A DNA stretch of 64,000 bases from Fabrea salina (Eukaryota > Ciliophora > Heterotrichea > Heterotrichida > Fabreidae), in assembly GCA_022984795.1 (NCBI GenBank), contig JALIHJ010000004.1, positions 124,001-188,000 of the forward strand, given 5' to 3'. The notes under the pieces were generated by a model. That model made no database searches and had not been told where the DNA came from. It saw only the letters and a program-made list of their open reading frames with translations. Position 1 is the stretch's first letter. The number at the start of each line of letters is the position of its first letter. The translations under genes and the position numbers were made by a program. Of the stretch, positions 50,032 to 59,214 are shown piece by piece.

Positions 50032-52602
50032 TTAAGCTTGATCAACCTCCCTCTGTTCTATAAGGGCTTGATACTGCGACCTCACTTTGCAAAACATGTA
50101 AATGAGCAAAGAAGACACTCCACACAAAACCACCATCGATATGAGTCCAGCTAGCACTGGAACAGTGTAAAGGACTTCATCTGTTACACTGCAGTCTTCT
50201 TCCCAAGTACTAAGTGTGTCTTCCATACTCACAATGCAGTTTTGGCCTTCTAGCAACTCGACCCACTTTTTTCCTTCTACACAGCTACTTTCGATCTTAA
50301 TCATTTCTTTGGTCTTGCACAACTTGCATCCAAACTTAGTTCTCCAAGTAAACTGGTAAGTGCAGTTTGAAACAGACTGGAAAACTGGCCACCCCGAGCC
50401 TGAAGCTTTGTCACAGATCAAATCTAAATCTAGACCAAAGGCACTTCCTTCATGGCACACATCCCCTTCTCTGTAGTGAAGCATAAACCCTGAGTCGTAG
50501 AAAGTGGTTTTTTCCAGTTTCTGGCCTAAATTAACTATTGCTAAGTTCTTAGAAGTGCACTCTGAAGTTGTGGACTGTTTAGAAAGGTTAAGGTCTTTAA
50601 GATCCAGCAGTGCAAATGCATAGCCTTGAGAAGGCTGGTACAAGTACTCATACTCTGGAAGAACCAGAGTTGTTGGGTTTAGCACAGACAAGTACACATA
50701 AGATTCCTGTGCTGTCAAAGGTCCATAAAAAGTTTGGTAACAGTAAACGCCTAGATGTTTAGAACTGCAAATACCTAGTGAGTACTTTTCTTCTTCGGAG
50801 CCCAACCCAGTTAAGTTCTGTACATAAAAGGTAGAGTCAGAGGTTGAAAGGTAACTTAAACCAATGCACAGACTGTGGTTGGTGTTAGGGGTTGTTCCAG
50901 TTGGACAAGGCCTGCAGTCTTCTCCTGGCTTGCTAGAAATTGACTTAGAGTTGCACTCTAGACACTCTGTATGGTTAGAATTGGAGGTTTTTCCAGGAGG
51001 ACACGCTAAGCAGCTTACTGACTCCCTAAAGCTTATATACCCCACTGGGCACTCTAAACATTGAGGAGCTCCTCCTTTCTTTGTTCCGTTCAGCTGAATT
51101 GAGTGAATTCTGAATTCTTCGTTGCTCTTTACTTGGGGAACGTAAACCCACTTAAGTTTGTGCTCTCCTTTTTCTAAACTAAAGGCATTGGAGTAGTTTC
51201 GGGTGATCTTTTCTGCTATGTTTCCGTCTATGTAAAACTTCAGCACTCCTTCTGAGTCATTTATTTTCTCAACTTTGAAGTCCAGGCTTGCGTCAAAAGT
51301 AGCGTTGATTTCCATATTTAGCCAAACTTCAGAGTTAGGAGACAAAGAACTTCCTGAGTAAAGAACTTTGTCTTCTATCGTCCAGCCTTGAGAGTACTCA
51401 CACAAGTTACCATCTTCGGTGTTGCATCCTGTTTCTCCAGGCATAGACTCAACTAAGTAACTCTTCCTTGCATAAGTGCCAGACTCGCACACTTCACAGT
51501 TTTCACCAGCTTGTCCACTGGGGCATTCCGAACACTGAGTTTTGCCACTATCCTGGTTGATTTCTTTAATGTAACCCAGCCTGCAGGGTTCGCAGTCAAC
51601 TTCTTCTGACTCAGGAAGCGAAACTCCTGAAACTTCGTCACAAATATGGGGTTCCTTCCAAAAGTAGTGTTTTGTGCGTTTATCATTAAAGCATTCAGTG
51701 TAGTTAAAGGAGTAATCAGAAACTTTACAAGGAGTTTTTTCTTTGCAAGAGTCTACAGAAGTGGATCCTGGCAAGGAGTATTTGTTGGCAGGGCAAGCTT
51801 TACACTCCTTGTTTTCAAAGTAGTAATTGGCAGGGCAAACAAAACACTTATCAGAGCCAGGAAAATTGCCTACCTGAGGGCAGTCGTAGCACTTTAAAGC
51901 TGCAAAGTCTGTTCCTTGCACTTTGATGTAACTAATCTGGGCTTTTAGGTCTTGCATGTTGTTTTGGTCTAAAAAGGCTTGGTAAATAAACACTACTTCG
52001 TGGGAGCCCTTTTGGAGTTGTATCGTTTTTTCATGCCAGCTGTATGACTCTGTAGCATCGAAACTTGCGACTCTTCCGTCTACTAAAACTTCCCACTCTC
52101 CGTTCTTAGTAAAGTACCAGTTTTCACTGGCTTCTTTATACCTAAAAGAAATCCCTCCTTCTGTTACTAAGTTCAGGTACAATTTAAGCTCAGTCTGGTA
52201 CAAAAGGTTAAATCCTGAAATTCCAGTTTCTATTTTGTCCCCTTTGACTGTCCAAGCAGTACAGTTGTAGTTTTTTTTCCAGTCTAGGCCTTGCAGGGTC
52301 CAGCAGTAATTAGGGAAATTTTCTAACAGGCTTTCCCAAGGCACACCCCCCTGTCCGTACAAAACTCCTCCGCCTGTGTTGTACTTCCCTGGTTCACATT
52401 CTGAACAAACTAAGCTTTGGTTCTTCACTTGGAGGAAAGTGCTTTCAGGGCAAGTTTTATTGCACGGAAAAGAAAGCAGAGGCTCTGTGCAGTTCCCAGT
52501 TGGCACAAAAATAGCCTGTCTTAGGTTATCAATGCATGCAGAGAATTCATAGTGACCTTCACAAGCACTAGAAACTTGTCCTAAGAAAAGAAAAATCCAC
52601 AT
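50032..52602 (-). CDS. ELAPOR-like type I membrane receptor (cysteine-rich, MRH-type region)
   Basis: The 856-aa protein has a short signal peptide (MWIFLFLGQVSSACEG). Cysteine-rich modules resembling ephrin-receptor/GCC2-GCC3 repeats follow (CSECPSGQAGENCEVCESGT, CLACPPGKTSNSNHTECLEC). Two jelly-roll-like stretches are interspersed. A C-terminal MRH-like region (YSLGICSSKHLGVYCYQTFY; CTYQFTWRTKFGCKLC) follows, and one membrane helix lies near 805-833. The order matches ELAPOR1/2 (KIAA1324 family), endosome/lysosome-associated proteins. Many N-glycosylation sequons (NCT, NHT, NYS) support an extracellular or lumenal domain. The short tail has Tyr-Gln-Ala-Leu (YQAL), a possible YxxPhi sorting signal. 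Confidence 0.85.
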   Translation of the reverse strand: MWIFLFLGQVSSACEGHYEFSACIDNLRQAIFVPTGNCTEPLLSFPCNKTCPESTFLQVKNQSLVCSECEPGKYNTGGGVLYGQGGVPWESLLENFPNYCWTLQGLDWKKNYNCTAWTVKGDKIETGISGFNLLYQTELKLYLNLVTEGGISFRYKEASENWYFTKNGEWEVLVDGRVASFDATESYSWHEKTIQLQKGSHEVVFIYQAFLDQNNMQDLKAQISYIKVQGTDFAALKCYDCPQVGNFPGSDKCFVCPANYYFENKECKACPANKYSLPGSTSVDSCKEKTPCKVSDYSFNYTECFNDKRTKHYFWKEPHICDEVSGVSLPESEEVDCEPCRLGYIKEINQDSGKTQCSECPSGQAGENCEVCESGTYARKSYLVESMPGETGCNTEDGNLCEYSQGWTIEDKVLYSGSSLSPNSEVWLNMEINATFDASLDFKVEKINDSEGVLKFYIDGNIAEKITRNYSNAFSLEKGEHKLKWVYVPQVKSNEEFRIHSIQLNGTKKGGAPQCLECPVGYISFRESVSCLACPPGKTSNSNHTECLECNSKSISSKPGEDCRPCPTGTTPNTNHSLCIGLSYLSTSDSTFYVQNLTGLGSEEEKYSLGICSSKHLGVYCYQTFYGPLTAQESYVYLSVLNPTTLVLPEYEYLYQPSQGYAFALLDLKDLNLSKQSTTSECTSKNLAIVNLGQKLEKTTFYDSGFMLHYREGDVCHEGSAFGLDLDLICDKASGSGWPVFQSVSNCTYQFTWRTKFGCKLCKTKEMIKIESSCVEGKKWVELLEGQNCIVSMEDTLSTWEEDCSVTDEVLYTVPVLAGLISMVVLCGVSSLLIYMFCKVRSQYQALIEQREVDQA

Positions 52603-52607
52603 ATTCT

Positions 52608-53552
52608 TTATTTAAGGTTGGGCTTAGAGAAGTAGTCTTGCTGAGAGGTATCCTCATTGACTTCTGCGTCTGAGCTATCTTTGGACTCTTCCGAACTTTC
52701 TTTTTCCTTGAGTTTTTCATTGAAACCCAGTTGGATTTGGATGTTTTTAGCTCTGTTTCTGAACTCTTTGATTTTAATTTCTTTGAGCTGCAAGTCCCTA
52801 GACCTTTCCTGGATCTTGGTTTTCAAAGAGTTAATTTCTTGTTCAGTAGTTTTTTTACTAGTTTCAATAGCTGCAATTTCTCTTTTATGCTTGGCTTCTT
52901 CAGCCTTGATGCTTTTCTGCAGAACTTCTTTTCTTTTTTGGAGTTCTTCAACTTCTAGTTCAGTTTTGGTCTTTTTGTTTTCTTTAGTTTTTGACTTGTT
53001 TTTGGTGTTCCTGATGGCTTCTTCAAGGGTAATTCTTTTTTCGTGGAGTTGTTTCCAGTTGGGTTCTTCTGTTTTAAGAGTGGCAACTATTTGTTTATAG
53101 TCGTCTTTGGCCTTTTTAATTTGCTGTTTGATTTGTTCAGACCTGGACTTTACAGTTTCCTCGTCAAACAGGTCAGTGACTTTCTTTTCTCTGCCATGGA
53201 GTTCTTTTTGGATGGTTTTTTGTTCTTTTTCAAGTTGTTTGAGTTGGTTTTTGAGATAGTTGACTTGGTTTTGCAAGTCAGTCATTTCGTGGTCAGTTTT
53301 AGCAGAGATTTGGAGTTTGAGGGAGTTCCTTTCTTTTTTGAGTTTGTGGATCTTAGTGAAGATTTCTTCGAGTTCTTTGTCTTGGGGGTTTTTGAACTTG
53401 GGACGCTGGCTCTGAATTTTATGTTGTTTTTGCTTGGCTAACGCTTGTTCTAAGGAACTGCCTAGTTGGCCGAGTTCAGTTCTTAACTTTTCATTTTGTT
53501 CTCTGAGCTTTTCAACTGCAGCTTGTGGTTCTACCTGAGAAGCTCCTTCCAT
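52608..53552 (-). CDS. Coiled-coil protein, 314 aa
   Basis: Nearly the whole protein is a continuous parallel coiled coil from about residue 10 to 270: repeating Lys/Glu heptads such as NQVNYLKNQLKQLEKEQKTI and KLREQNEKLRTELGQLGSSL. An acidic Ser/Asp tail (SSEESKDSSDAEVNEDTSQQ) closes it. ATG 53552 starts MEGASQVEP; the frame upstream lacks another plausible start and runs through the divergent spacer. The architecture is shared by many ciliary and centrosomal proteins (for example CCDC proteins), and I cannot assign one. It sits five bases from the ELAPOR-like gene. Confidence 0.75.
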   Translation of the reverse strand: MEGASQVEPQAAVEKLREQNEKLRTELGQLGSSLEQALAKQKQHKIQSQRPKFKNPQDKELEEIFTKIHKLKKERNSLKLQISAKTDHEMTDLQNQVNYLKNQLKQLEKEQKTIQKELHGREKKVTDLFDEETVKSRSEQIKQQIKKAKDDYKQIVATLKTEEPNWKQLHEKRITLEEAIRNTKNKSKTKENKKTKTELEVEELQKRKEVLQKSIKAEEAKHKREIAAIETSKKTTEQEINSLKTKIQERSRDLQLKEIKIKEFRNRAKNIQIQLGFNEKLKEKESSEESKDSSDAEVNEDTSQQDYFSKPNLK

Positions 53553-53610
53553 TATTATAACTGTTGAGTGGTAGTTTAGTTTTAGCCTAATACAATCCAA
53601 TACATTAAAG

Positions 53611-53943
53611 ATGAAAACCAGAACAAGGAAATCAAATTTAATCAAAGCGTGCAGACGCAAAGACTACGAAGCAACTGAAAAAGAAGTATTTGAAGATATC
53701 ATGAAGCTTTACAGTGAGGATGAAACTAAACCGATCAAGACTCACAAAGTTAAAAAAAACAAACAAAAAGAGAAACTAGGAATAAGTGGACTCACTAAGC
53801 TTATTGAAGAAAGAAGAAATTCAAAGCTACAAGCTCCCTTAATTATCCAACCTGCCCACTTTAACTGGGAGAATTACTACCAAATGTGTGCAAATTCGTT
53901 CTGGAAAATGCAGGCATACCTCAATTACTCTTTTAAAAATTAA
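53611..53943 (+). CDS. Hypothetical small basic protein, 110 aa
   Basis: The family is not recognised. The N-terminus is very basic (MKTRTRKSNLIKACRRKDYE), the middle is lysine-rich, and the C-terminal 40 residues are hydrophobic and aromatic (HFNWENYYQMCANSFWKMQA). Codon use and a clean start and stop support a real gene. It converges on the DDX55 gene with one base between stops. Its start lies 58 bases from the divergent coiled-coil gene. The size and charge would suit a ribosome-biogenesis or histone-like factor, but this is a guess. Confidence 0.6.
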   Translation: MKTRTRKSNLIKACRRKDYEATEKEVFEDIMKLYSEDETKPIKTHKVKKNKQKEKLGISGLTKLIEERRNSKLQAPLIIQPAHFNWENYYQMCANSFWKMQAYLNYSFKN

Positions 53944-53944
53944 T

Positions 53945-55660
53945 TTAGTGTCTTTTCTTTCTAAACAGTTTTGTGAACTCTGGGTTTTCGTTAATGAATT
54001 CCTGGACTTCTTGGCTTTGCAACTGTCCTTTTTTGATTTTCCTGATGATTCTTTCTTCGTCCACGAACTCTTTCAGGTCTTTGTAGCTGCTTTTCCTTTT
54101 GGCTGTTCTTTTTTCAGTGCGGGTTCTTTGTTTTTTTTCTTTTCTCTTCTTTTTGACTTCTGCTATTTCTAGGGCTTTTCTTTCCTTTTCTTGCGCCCTT
54201 TGTTTTTCTTTTTTGGGGTCTTTGAACTTAATGCTTTCAGGGTCAACTTCAGACTGCACAAAGTTTTCTATGTACTTGCCAAGTATTTCTTTGACTCTCG
54301 GAATTCTTAGCAAGCAAAAACTCTGTGCTAGGTAGCCTAAGTCAAGGTGTTTGAACTCAAAAATGTAACTTAAGTGGTGCTCTTTGTAGTACCTTACGTA
54401 CCCTACAAAGGCACTTTGTGCTTTTTCGTAGATTTCTCTGTCGTCCAAAACAGTGTTTTTCATTGTGTGGTAGCACTCGTAGTTTTTCTCTAGTTCTACG
54501 TAGTTCATTTCTATGTTGCGCATTTTCAAAAAGTTCAAGTAAGAGTCTTCTTTGTTCAGAAGAAAAAGAATTGTGTTGCCAACTTTGTTAGCACGTGCAG
54601 TTCGGCCTATTCTGTGCACAAAGTAGTCAGGGTTCTGTGGAGCGTCAAACTGCACAATCCAGTTGATGTCTTGGAAGTCTATTCCTCTAGCAATTAAGTC
54701 AGTTGTAAGCAAAACTCCTTTGTCTGAGTTACTGAACTGTTCGTAAACTCTGTCACGTTGGCTTTGTTTCATTTTGCCGTGAAGTCTGTAGAAACTCATT
54801 CCTTCCACTGTTTTGGGCAGAATGTGGGTGTAGAAGTTAGTGCTTGCACAGGTTCCTAGAAACACTATTATCTTTTCGTTAAGGTGGCTTTTCAAGAAAC
54901 CAACAAGCCCTGGAAACTTGTCGTAGTACGACTCCATAAGGGCGTAATAATTGCTAAGACCTTTTGGAAGGTAGTGTTTGGTGTGTTCTTTTTTGTTTTC
55001 TGAAATGCTTGACTTCACTTTAACTGAAATGTAAGCGGGGTTCCTCAAGCCTGCCCTTACCAAGGCTTCTACTTGAGTAGTCATTGTTGCTGAAAACAAC
55101 CCTGTGCGCCTTTGTTTAGGAACCTTTTCGATGATGCTGTGGATCTTTTCTTTAAAACCTAAGTCTAGGAGTCGGTCAGCTTCGTCCAGTACCAAAACTT
55201 CAATGTCTTTGAAGTTGATTGTGTTTTCTTTTCCAAGTAAGTCATCGAGTCTTCCTGGCGTGGCTATTATTATCTGGCCTGCGCCGTTTTCTATTTTCTG
55301 GATGTCTTCAGGGAGTGACCTTCCTCCAATGAAGCAGTCTATGGTGTACTTGTCTCCAAGGTGCGAGTTTATTTGCCTGGCCACTTCAAAGATTTGGTTG
55401 GCTAACTCACGCGAAGGAGTCAGAATCAGTGCAAAGGGCAGAGAAGAGGAACTTTCTCGAGTAAGTAGTTTGTGGAAGATGGGCATTACAAAACAAAGCG
55501 TTTTGCCTGAGCCAGTACAGGACTCCACACAAACGTCTTTGTTAGATATAAACAAAGGGATGCAGGCTTTTTGCACAGGAGTTGGGGTGGCGAACTCCAG
55601 TTGTTGTGTTATGACTGAAACTAGTTCAGGCCTCAGACCTGTTTCTTCCCAAGTTGACAT
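53945..55660 (-). CDS. DDX55: DEAD-box RNA helicase DDX55/Spb4
   Basis: The 571-aa protein has the helicase motifs in order: Q motif (FATPTPVQ), motif I CTGSGKT (48-54), Ia TPSREL, Ib TPGR, II DEAD (159-162), III SAT (190-192), and C-terminal VI HRIGRTAR. The opening WEETGLRPELVSVITQQLEF and the long lysine-rich tail (after about 470) match Spb4/DDX55, which acts in 60S ribosome maturation. Length is close to yeast Spb4 (606). All catalytic residues are present. It is divergent from MCM2 across 73 bases. Confidence 0.93.
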   Translation of the reverse strand: MSTWEETGLRPELVSVITQQLEFATPTPVQKACIPLFISNKDVCVESCTGSGKTLCFVMPIFHKLLTRESSSSLPFALILTPSRELANQIFEVARQINSHLGDKYTIDCFIGGRSLPEDIQKIENGAGQIIIATPGRLDDLLGKENTINFKDIEVLVLDEADRLLDLGFKEKIHSIIEKVPKQRRTGLFSATMTTQVEALVRAGLRNPAYISVKVKSSISENKKEHTKHYLPKGLSNYYALMESYYDKFPGLVGFLKSHLNEKIIVFLGTCASTNFYTHILPKTVEGMSFYRLHGKMKQSQRDRVYEQFSNSDKGVLLTTDLIARGIDFQDINWIVQFDAPQNPDYFVHRIGRTARANKVGNTILFLLNKEDSYLNFLKMRNIEMNYVELEKNYECYHTMKNTVLDDREIYEKAQSAFVGYVRYYKEHHLSYIFEFKHLDLGYLAQSFCLLRIPRVKEILGKYIENFVQSEVDPESIKFKDPKKEKQRAQEKERKALEIAEVKKKRKEKKQRTRTEKRTAKRKSSYKDLKEFVDEERIIRKIKKGQLQSQEVQEFINENPEFTKLFRKKRH

Positions 55661-55706
55661 TTATGAGACTTAAGGCCTTTAGCAGTGTGCACATAAGCTC
55701 TGCATA

Positions 55707-55714
55707 TTGGCGCG
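55707..55714. promoter_or_regulatory. Candidate E2F/DP site upstream of MCM2
   Basis: TTGGCGCG stands out in an A/T-rich spacer. Its reverse complement CGCGCCAA resembles the E2F consensus (GCGCCAAA; one base differs in the extended site ATTGGCGC). A second GGCGC sits at 55728-55732, just before the ATG. MCM genes are classic E2F targets in many eukaryotes. Function here is inferred. Confidence 0.45.
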
Positions 55715-55733
55715 TGATAATAAAAAAGGCGCA

Positions 55734-58361
55734 ATGTCCGACTCACCAACGCGAAAGAGACTTAGGGAAGAAAACTCAGAGTCAGAGGCTGAAGAAGAAA
55801 ACGTGCTAGAAGAAAACCCAGAACCACTCTCGGCTTCAGAGTCAGGGGAAGACCTAGAAGAAAACATGGAAGTTGACTACCGCGCCATTCCTGAATTAGA
55901 CACATACGAACAAGAAGGTATAGACGAAGAAGAGTACTCCGAACTCAGTGAAACTGACAGACGTGCAGCCGAAGAAGAACTTGACAGAAGGGAGATAGCA
56001 GAGTCCAGGGGAAGAGGTCCCTCTGCTTTTATGGCAGAAGAGTTCGAAAGGGACATGAACTACGCTCTTCTGTCAAGACACAGAGCTCTGCAACGAAACA
56101 TCTCCACCGGAATGGACGAAATGGCTATTGAAGAAGACTCTGAAGAACTTGCTTTGGACTTCGAAGACCCCAAAGGACAGTTAGCTAAGTGGATCCAAGA
56201 GCCTAGAACTGTCAGGTGGATTAGAAGGAACTTCAGAAGGTTCTTGCTGGAGTTCAGGGACGAGCACGGCAACGAGATTTACCACCAAAAAATCACCGAA
56301 ATGTGCTCAGAAAACAAACAAAGCCTAGAAATCAGTTACACTCACTTGTCTGACGTAAAACCTACCATTGCTTTGTGGGTAGCAGACGAACCCCAAGTGA
56401 TACTGCCCATTCTTAACGAAATTGCTTTTGAAATAGTGAACAGTCAGTTTAAACTTTACTCAAACATTTACGAAGAAATTTACGTCAGAATAAAAGACCT
56501 TCCTATTTGTGACAAGTTAAGAGAACTGAGGAACTCCCACTTAAACAAACTAGTTAAAGTAAGAGGAGTAGTTACTAGAAGAACAGGAGTGCACCCCCAA
56601 CTAAAAGTAATGGTGTTTTTCTGCAACAAGTGTGGAGAAAAGAAAGGACCCATCTTCCAGAACTCCCACAACAAAGCTGAAATTGGTTTGTGTGGAAACT
56701 GCCAAAGCAAAGGCCCTTTCACACTTAATTTTGAAGAAACTGTTTACAGGAACTACCAAAAAATCACTCTGCAAGAAACTCCAGGACTAGTTCCTCCTGG
56801 AAGAGTGCCTAGGCACAAAGATGTTATTCTTCTGGGTGACCTTATAGACTTAGCACGTCCTGGAGAAGAAGTTGAAGTTACAGGAGTTTTCACCCACATG
56901 TTTGACCAGTCTTTAAACGTCAAACATGGATTTCCTGTGTTCTCTACTATAATCGAAGCTAACCTTATTAGGAGGCAGTCTGAGTCTGACTTAGCTACCT
57001 TGACAGACGAAGACAAGTATGAAATCAGGAACCTTGCAAGGAACCCTAACATTGGCAAGATAATAGTGGACTCTATTGCACCTTCTATTTACGGACACAA
57101 CTTCATTAAGACTGCCTTAGCGCTTTCTATGTTTGGAGGGAACCCCAAAGACATAGGGGGCAAGCACCGCATCAGAGGAGACATTAACTTGTTAGTGCTA
57201 GGAGACCCTGGAGTTGCTAAGTCCCAGTTCCTTAAGTACACTCAACAAACTGCTCCAAGGTCAGTGTACACTACTGGCAAAGGGGCTTCTGCAGTAGGTT
57301 TGACAGCAGGAGTGCACAAAGACCCTGTTACTAAAGAGTGGACACTAGAAGGGGGTGCACTTGTTATAGCTGACAAAGGACTGTGCTTGATTGACGAGTT
57401 TGACAAAATGAACGAACACGACCGAACTAGTATCCACGAAGCTATGGAACAGCAAACCATTTCTATTTCTAAAGCTGGAATTGTTGCAACTCTGCAAGCA
57501 CGTTGCTCAGTAATAGCGGTTGCTAACCCAGTTAAAGGAAGGTACGACGTAACTAAAACTTTTGCAGAGAACGTGGACCTTTCAGACCCCATCATGAGTA
57601 GATTTGACTTGCTAGCAGTAGTTAAGGATGAAATTGACCAAGTTCAAGACCACTCACTTGCTACTTTTGTGCTCAACTCGCATATTCAAAACCACCCAGA
57701 AGGAGGAGAAGGTTCAGAAAAACTTGAAGACACTTTTCAACCTAACGAAGACACTCAAAAGCTTTCTCAAGATATTTTGAAGAAGTATATTTTGTACGCA
57801 AGGCAGTACGTGCACCCTCAGTTGTCTGACTTGGACCAAGAAAAAATTACTAAGTTCTACACAGAACTTAGGCAAGAATCTCAGAAAACTGGAGGAATTG
57901 CCATTACTGTAAGGCACATTGAAAGTCTTTTAAGAGTAGCTGAAGCCAATGCCAGAATGCATCTTAGAGACCACGTAAGGGACGAAGACATTGACGTTGC
58001 TACCAACATGCTTCTCGAAAGCTTTTTACAAGCCCAAAAGCACGCAGTTGCTGAACAACTAAAAAGAAGATTCTCAAGGTACTTGCGCAAAATCAACCAG
58101 GACACAGACTTACTTTTCCACTTACTTAACAAGTTGTTTAGAGACACTTTGAGAATGCACCAGTACAGAATGAACCTAGACCTAAGTTCAGCTTTAAGTA
58201 TGTCAGAAACCCAAATGCGGAACTTAACAGTTTCACTAGACCAGTTCGAAGCAGAGGCAAGGGAGTACGGAATATACGACGTTAGTGGTTTTGCAAACAC
58301 CCAGTTGTTCCAAGACAACTTTACTGTTAGTGGCAGACAAATTTCCAAAAAAACCTTTTAA
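55734..58361 (+). CDS. MCM2: MCM2, replicative helicase subunit
   Basis: The 875-aa protein has an acidic N-terminus (residues 1-130), a zinc-binding set CNKCGEKKG...CGNCQSKG (about 296-323), Walker A GDPGVAKSQ (490-498), Walker B CLIDEFDKM (near 550-558) and arginine finger SRFDLL (near 621). The region LDTYEQEGIDEEEYSELSET is MCM2-specific. Human MCM2 is 904 aa. It is part of the MCM2-7 ring at replication origins. ATG 55734 is used, since the upstream TTG lies inside the candidate E2F site. No catalytic residue is missing. Confidence 0.97.
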   Translation: MSDSPTRKRLREENSESEAEEENVLEENPEPLSASESGEDLEENMEVDYRAIPELDTYEQEGIDEEEYSELSETDRRAAEEELDRREIAESRGRGPSAFMAEEFERDMNYALLSRHRALQRNISTGMDEMAIEEDSEELALDFEDPKGQLAKWIQEPRTVRWIRRNFRRFLLEFRDEHGNEIYHQKITEMCSENKQSLEISYTHLSDVKPTIALWVADEPQVILPILNEIAFEIVNSQFKLYSNIYEEIYVRIKDLPICDKLRELRNSHLNKLVKVRGVVTRRTGVHPQLKVMVFFCNKCGEKKGPIFQNSHNKAEIGLCGNCQSKGPFTLNFEETVYRNYQKITLQETPGLVPPGRVPRHKDVILLGDLIDLARPGEEVEVTGVFTHMFDQSLNVKHGFPVFSTIIEANLIRRQSESDLATLTDEDKYEIRNLARNPNIGKIIVDSIAPSIYGHNFIKTALALSMFGGNPKDIGGKHRIRGDINLLVLGDPGVAKSQFLKYTQQTAPRSVYTTGKGASAVGLTAGVHKDPVTKEWTLEGGALVIADKGLCLIDEFDKMNEHDRTSIHEAMEQQTISISKAGIVATLQARCSVIAVANPVKGRYDVTKTFAENVDLSDPIMSRFDLLAVVKDEIDQVQDHSLATFVLNSHIQNHPEGGEGSEKLEDTFQPNEDTQKLSQDILKKYILYARQYVHPQLSDLDQEKITKFYTELRQESQKTGGIAITVRHIESLLRVAEANARMHLRDHVRDEDIDVATNMLLESFLQAQKHAVAEQLKRRFSRYLRKINQDTDLLFHLLNKLFRDTLRMHQYRMNLDLSSALSMSETQMRNLTVSLDQFEAEAREYGIYDVSGFANTQLFQDNFTVSGRQISKKTF

Positions 58362-58399
58362 TTAAAGCTAATTAACTTGCATCTTAAGTTAGCAATAAT

Positions 58400-59188
58400 A
58401 TGAAAGGTTCCAATTCGGTAGTCCAACTTAACTTGGAAAAAGAAATAAGCACTCGGCTTTACAGCCAAAAGCTAAGACCAGGAACGAAAGGGGGTCAAAG
58501 GAACCCAATAGTGCATTCAGAACTTGAACCAGCTCTTCAAAAGAAGCCTAGCAAAGTCATGGTTCCTAACTACATGGAGTCTACTAGACAGGCAGAAATG
58601 CGTCCACGTGGCAAAGGCAGAGCTGAGTATTCGAATAAAGCTTGGGGGTCTCAAGTGTTTGGCGAAGCTACAAACGAGTTCAAACCTTCACGCAAAGTAA
58701 TTGAGCAAGCTCCAAGTGAAGTTGCCCAGCCGACAATTTCTCGGAAAAAAGCACTGGCAACTCCTGAAAGTCGGGACCCCATAAACCAGCCAGGACTTGA
58801 ATTTCAAGTAGCCAGCCCACGTCCTAGAGGACTAGGAGCTCAAAAGTCAACAATAGATTCAGTTCTGAAGTACCAAGAATACCCACAGGAACACCAAACC
58901 CCCAAACCCAGACCTAACTTAGAGAAAAACAACAAAAGCAAAGTTTTTGAAACTACGCCAGTCTACGAACCCTTTAAACCCGCTAAAAAAAAAACATTAG
59001 AAAGGGACTCTGGAGCTGACTCTATTTTAAAGTACAACTACGCTTTGCCTTACAGAGAAACAGGGAACTACTCTAAGCCAAACGAAAGCAACGTAGACCC
59101 TAGAGGCTATGCGCAAGTCAAATCCGACAGAAAAGCATCTGAAGTTTACAAATTAAGAAGAAACCAAAGTTCAGTCACTTTCATCTAA
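58400..59188 (+). CDS. Hypothetical disordered protein, 262 aa, possibly microtubule-associated
   Basis: No family is recognised. The protein is Pro/Lys/Ser-rich with little hydrophobic core. It contains two related short segments: KSTIDSVLKYQEYPQEHQTP (about 153-172) and SGADSILKYNYALPYRETGN (about 208-227), both of the form (S/A)-x-(S/T/A)-x-L-K-Y-x-x-(Y/A)-x-(P/L). Short repeated motifs separated by disorder are typical of microtubule inner proteins and axonemal linkers, so a ciliary function is a reasonable but unproven idea. Start and stop are clean and the frame is the only one open. Confidence 0.6.
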   Translation: MKGSNSVVQLNLEKEISTRLYSQKLRPGTKGGQRNPIVHSELEPALQKKPSKVMVPNYMESTRQAEMRPRGKGRAEYSNKAWGSQVFGEATNEFKPSRKVIEQAPSEVAQPTISRKKALATPESRDPINQPGLEFQVASPRPRGLGAQKSTIDSVLKYQEYPQEHQTPKPRPNLEKNNKSKVFETTPVYEPFKPAKKKTLERDSGADSILKYNYALPYRETGNYSKPNESNVDPRGYAQVKSDRKASEVYKLRRNQSSVTFI

Positions 59189-59214
59189 TTAAGTATCGCT
59201 TTAATACTAATATT

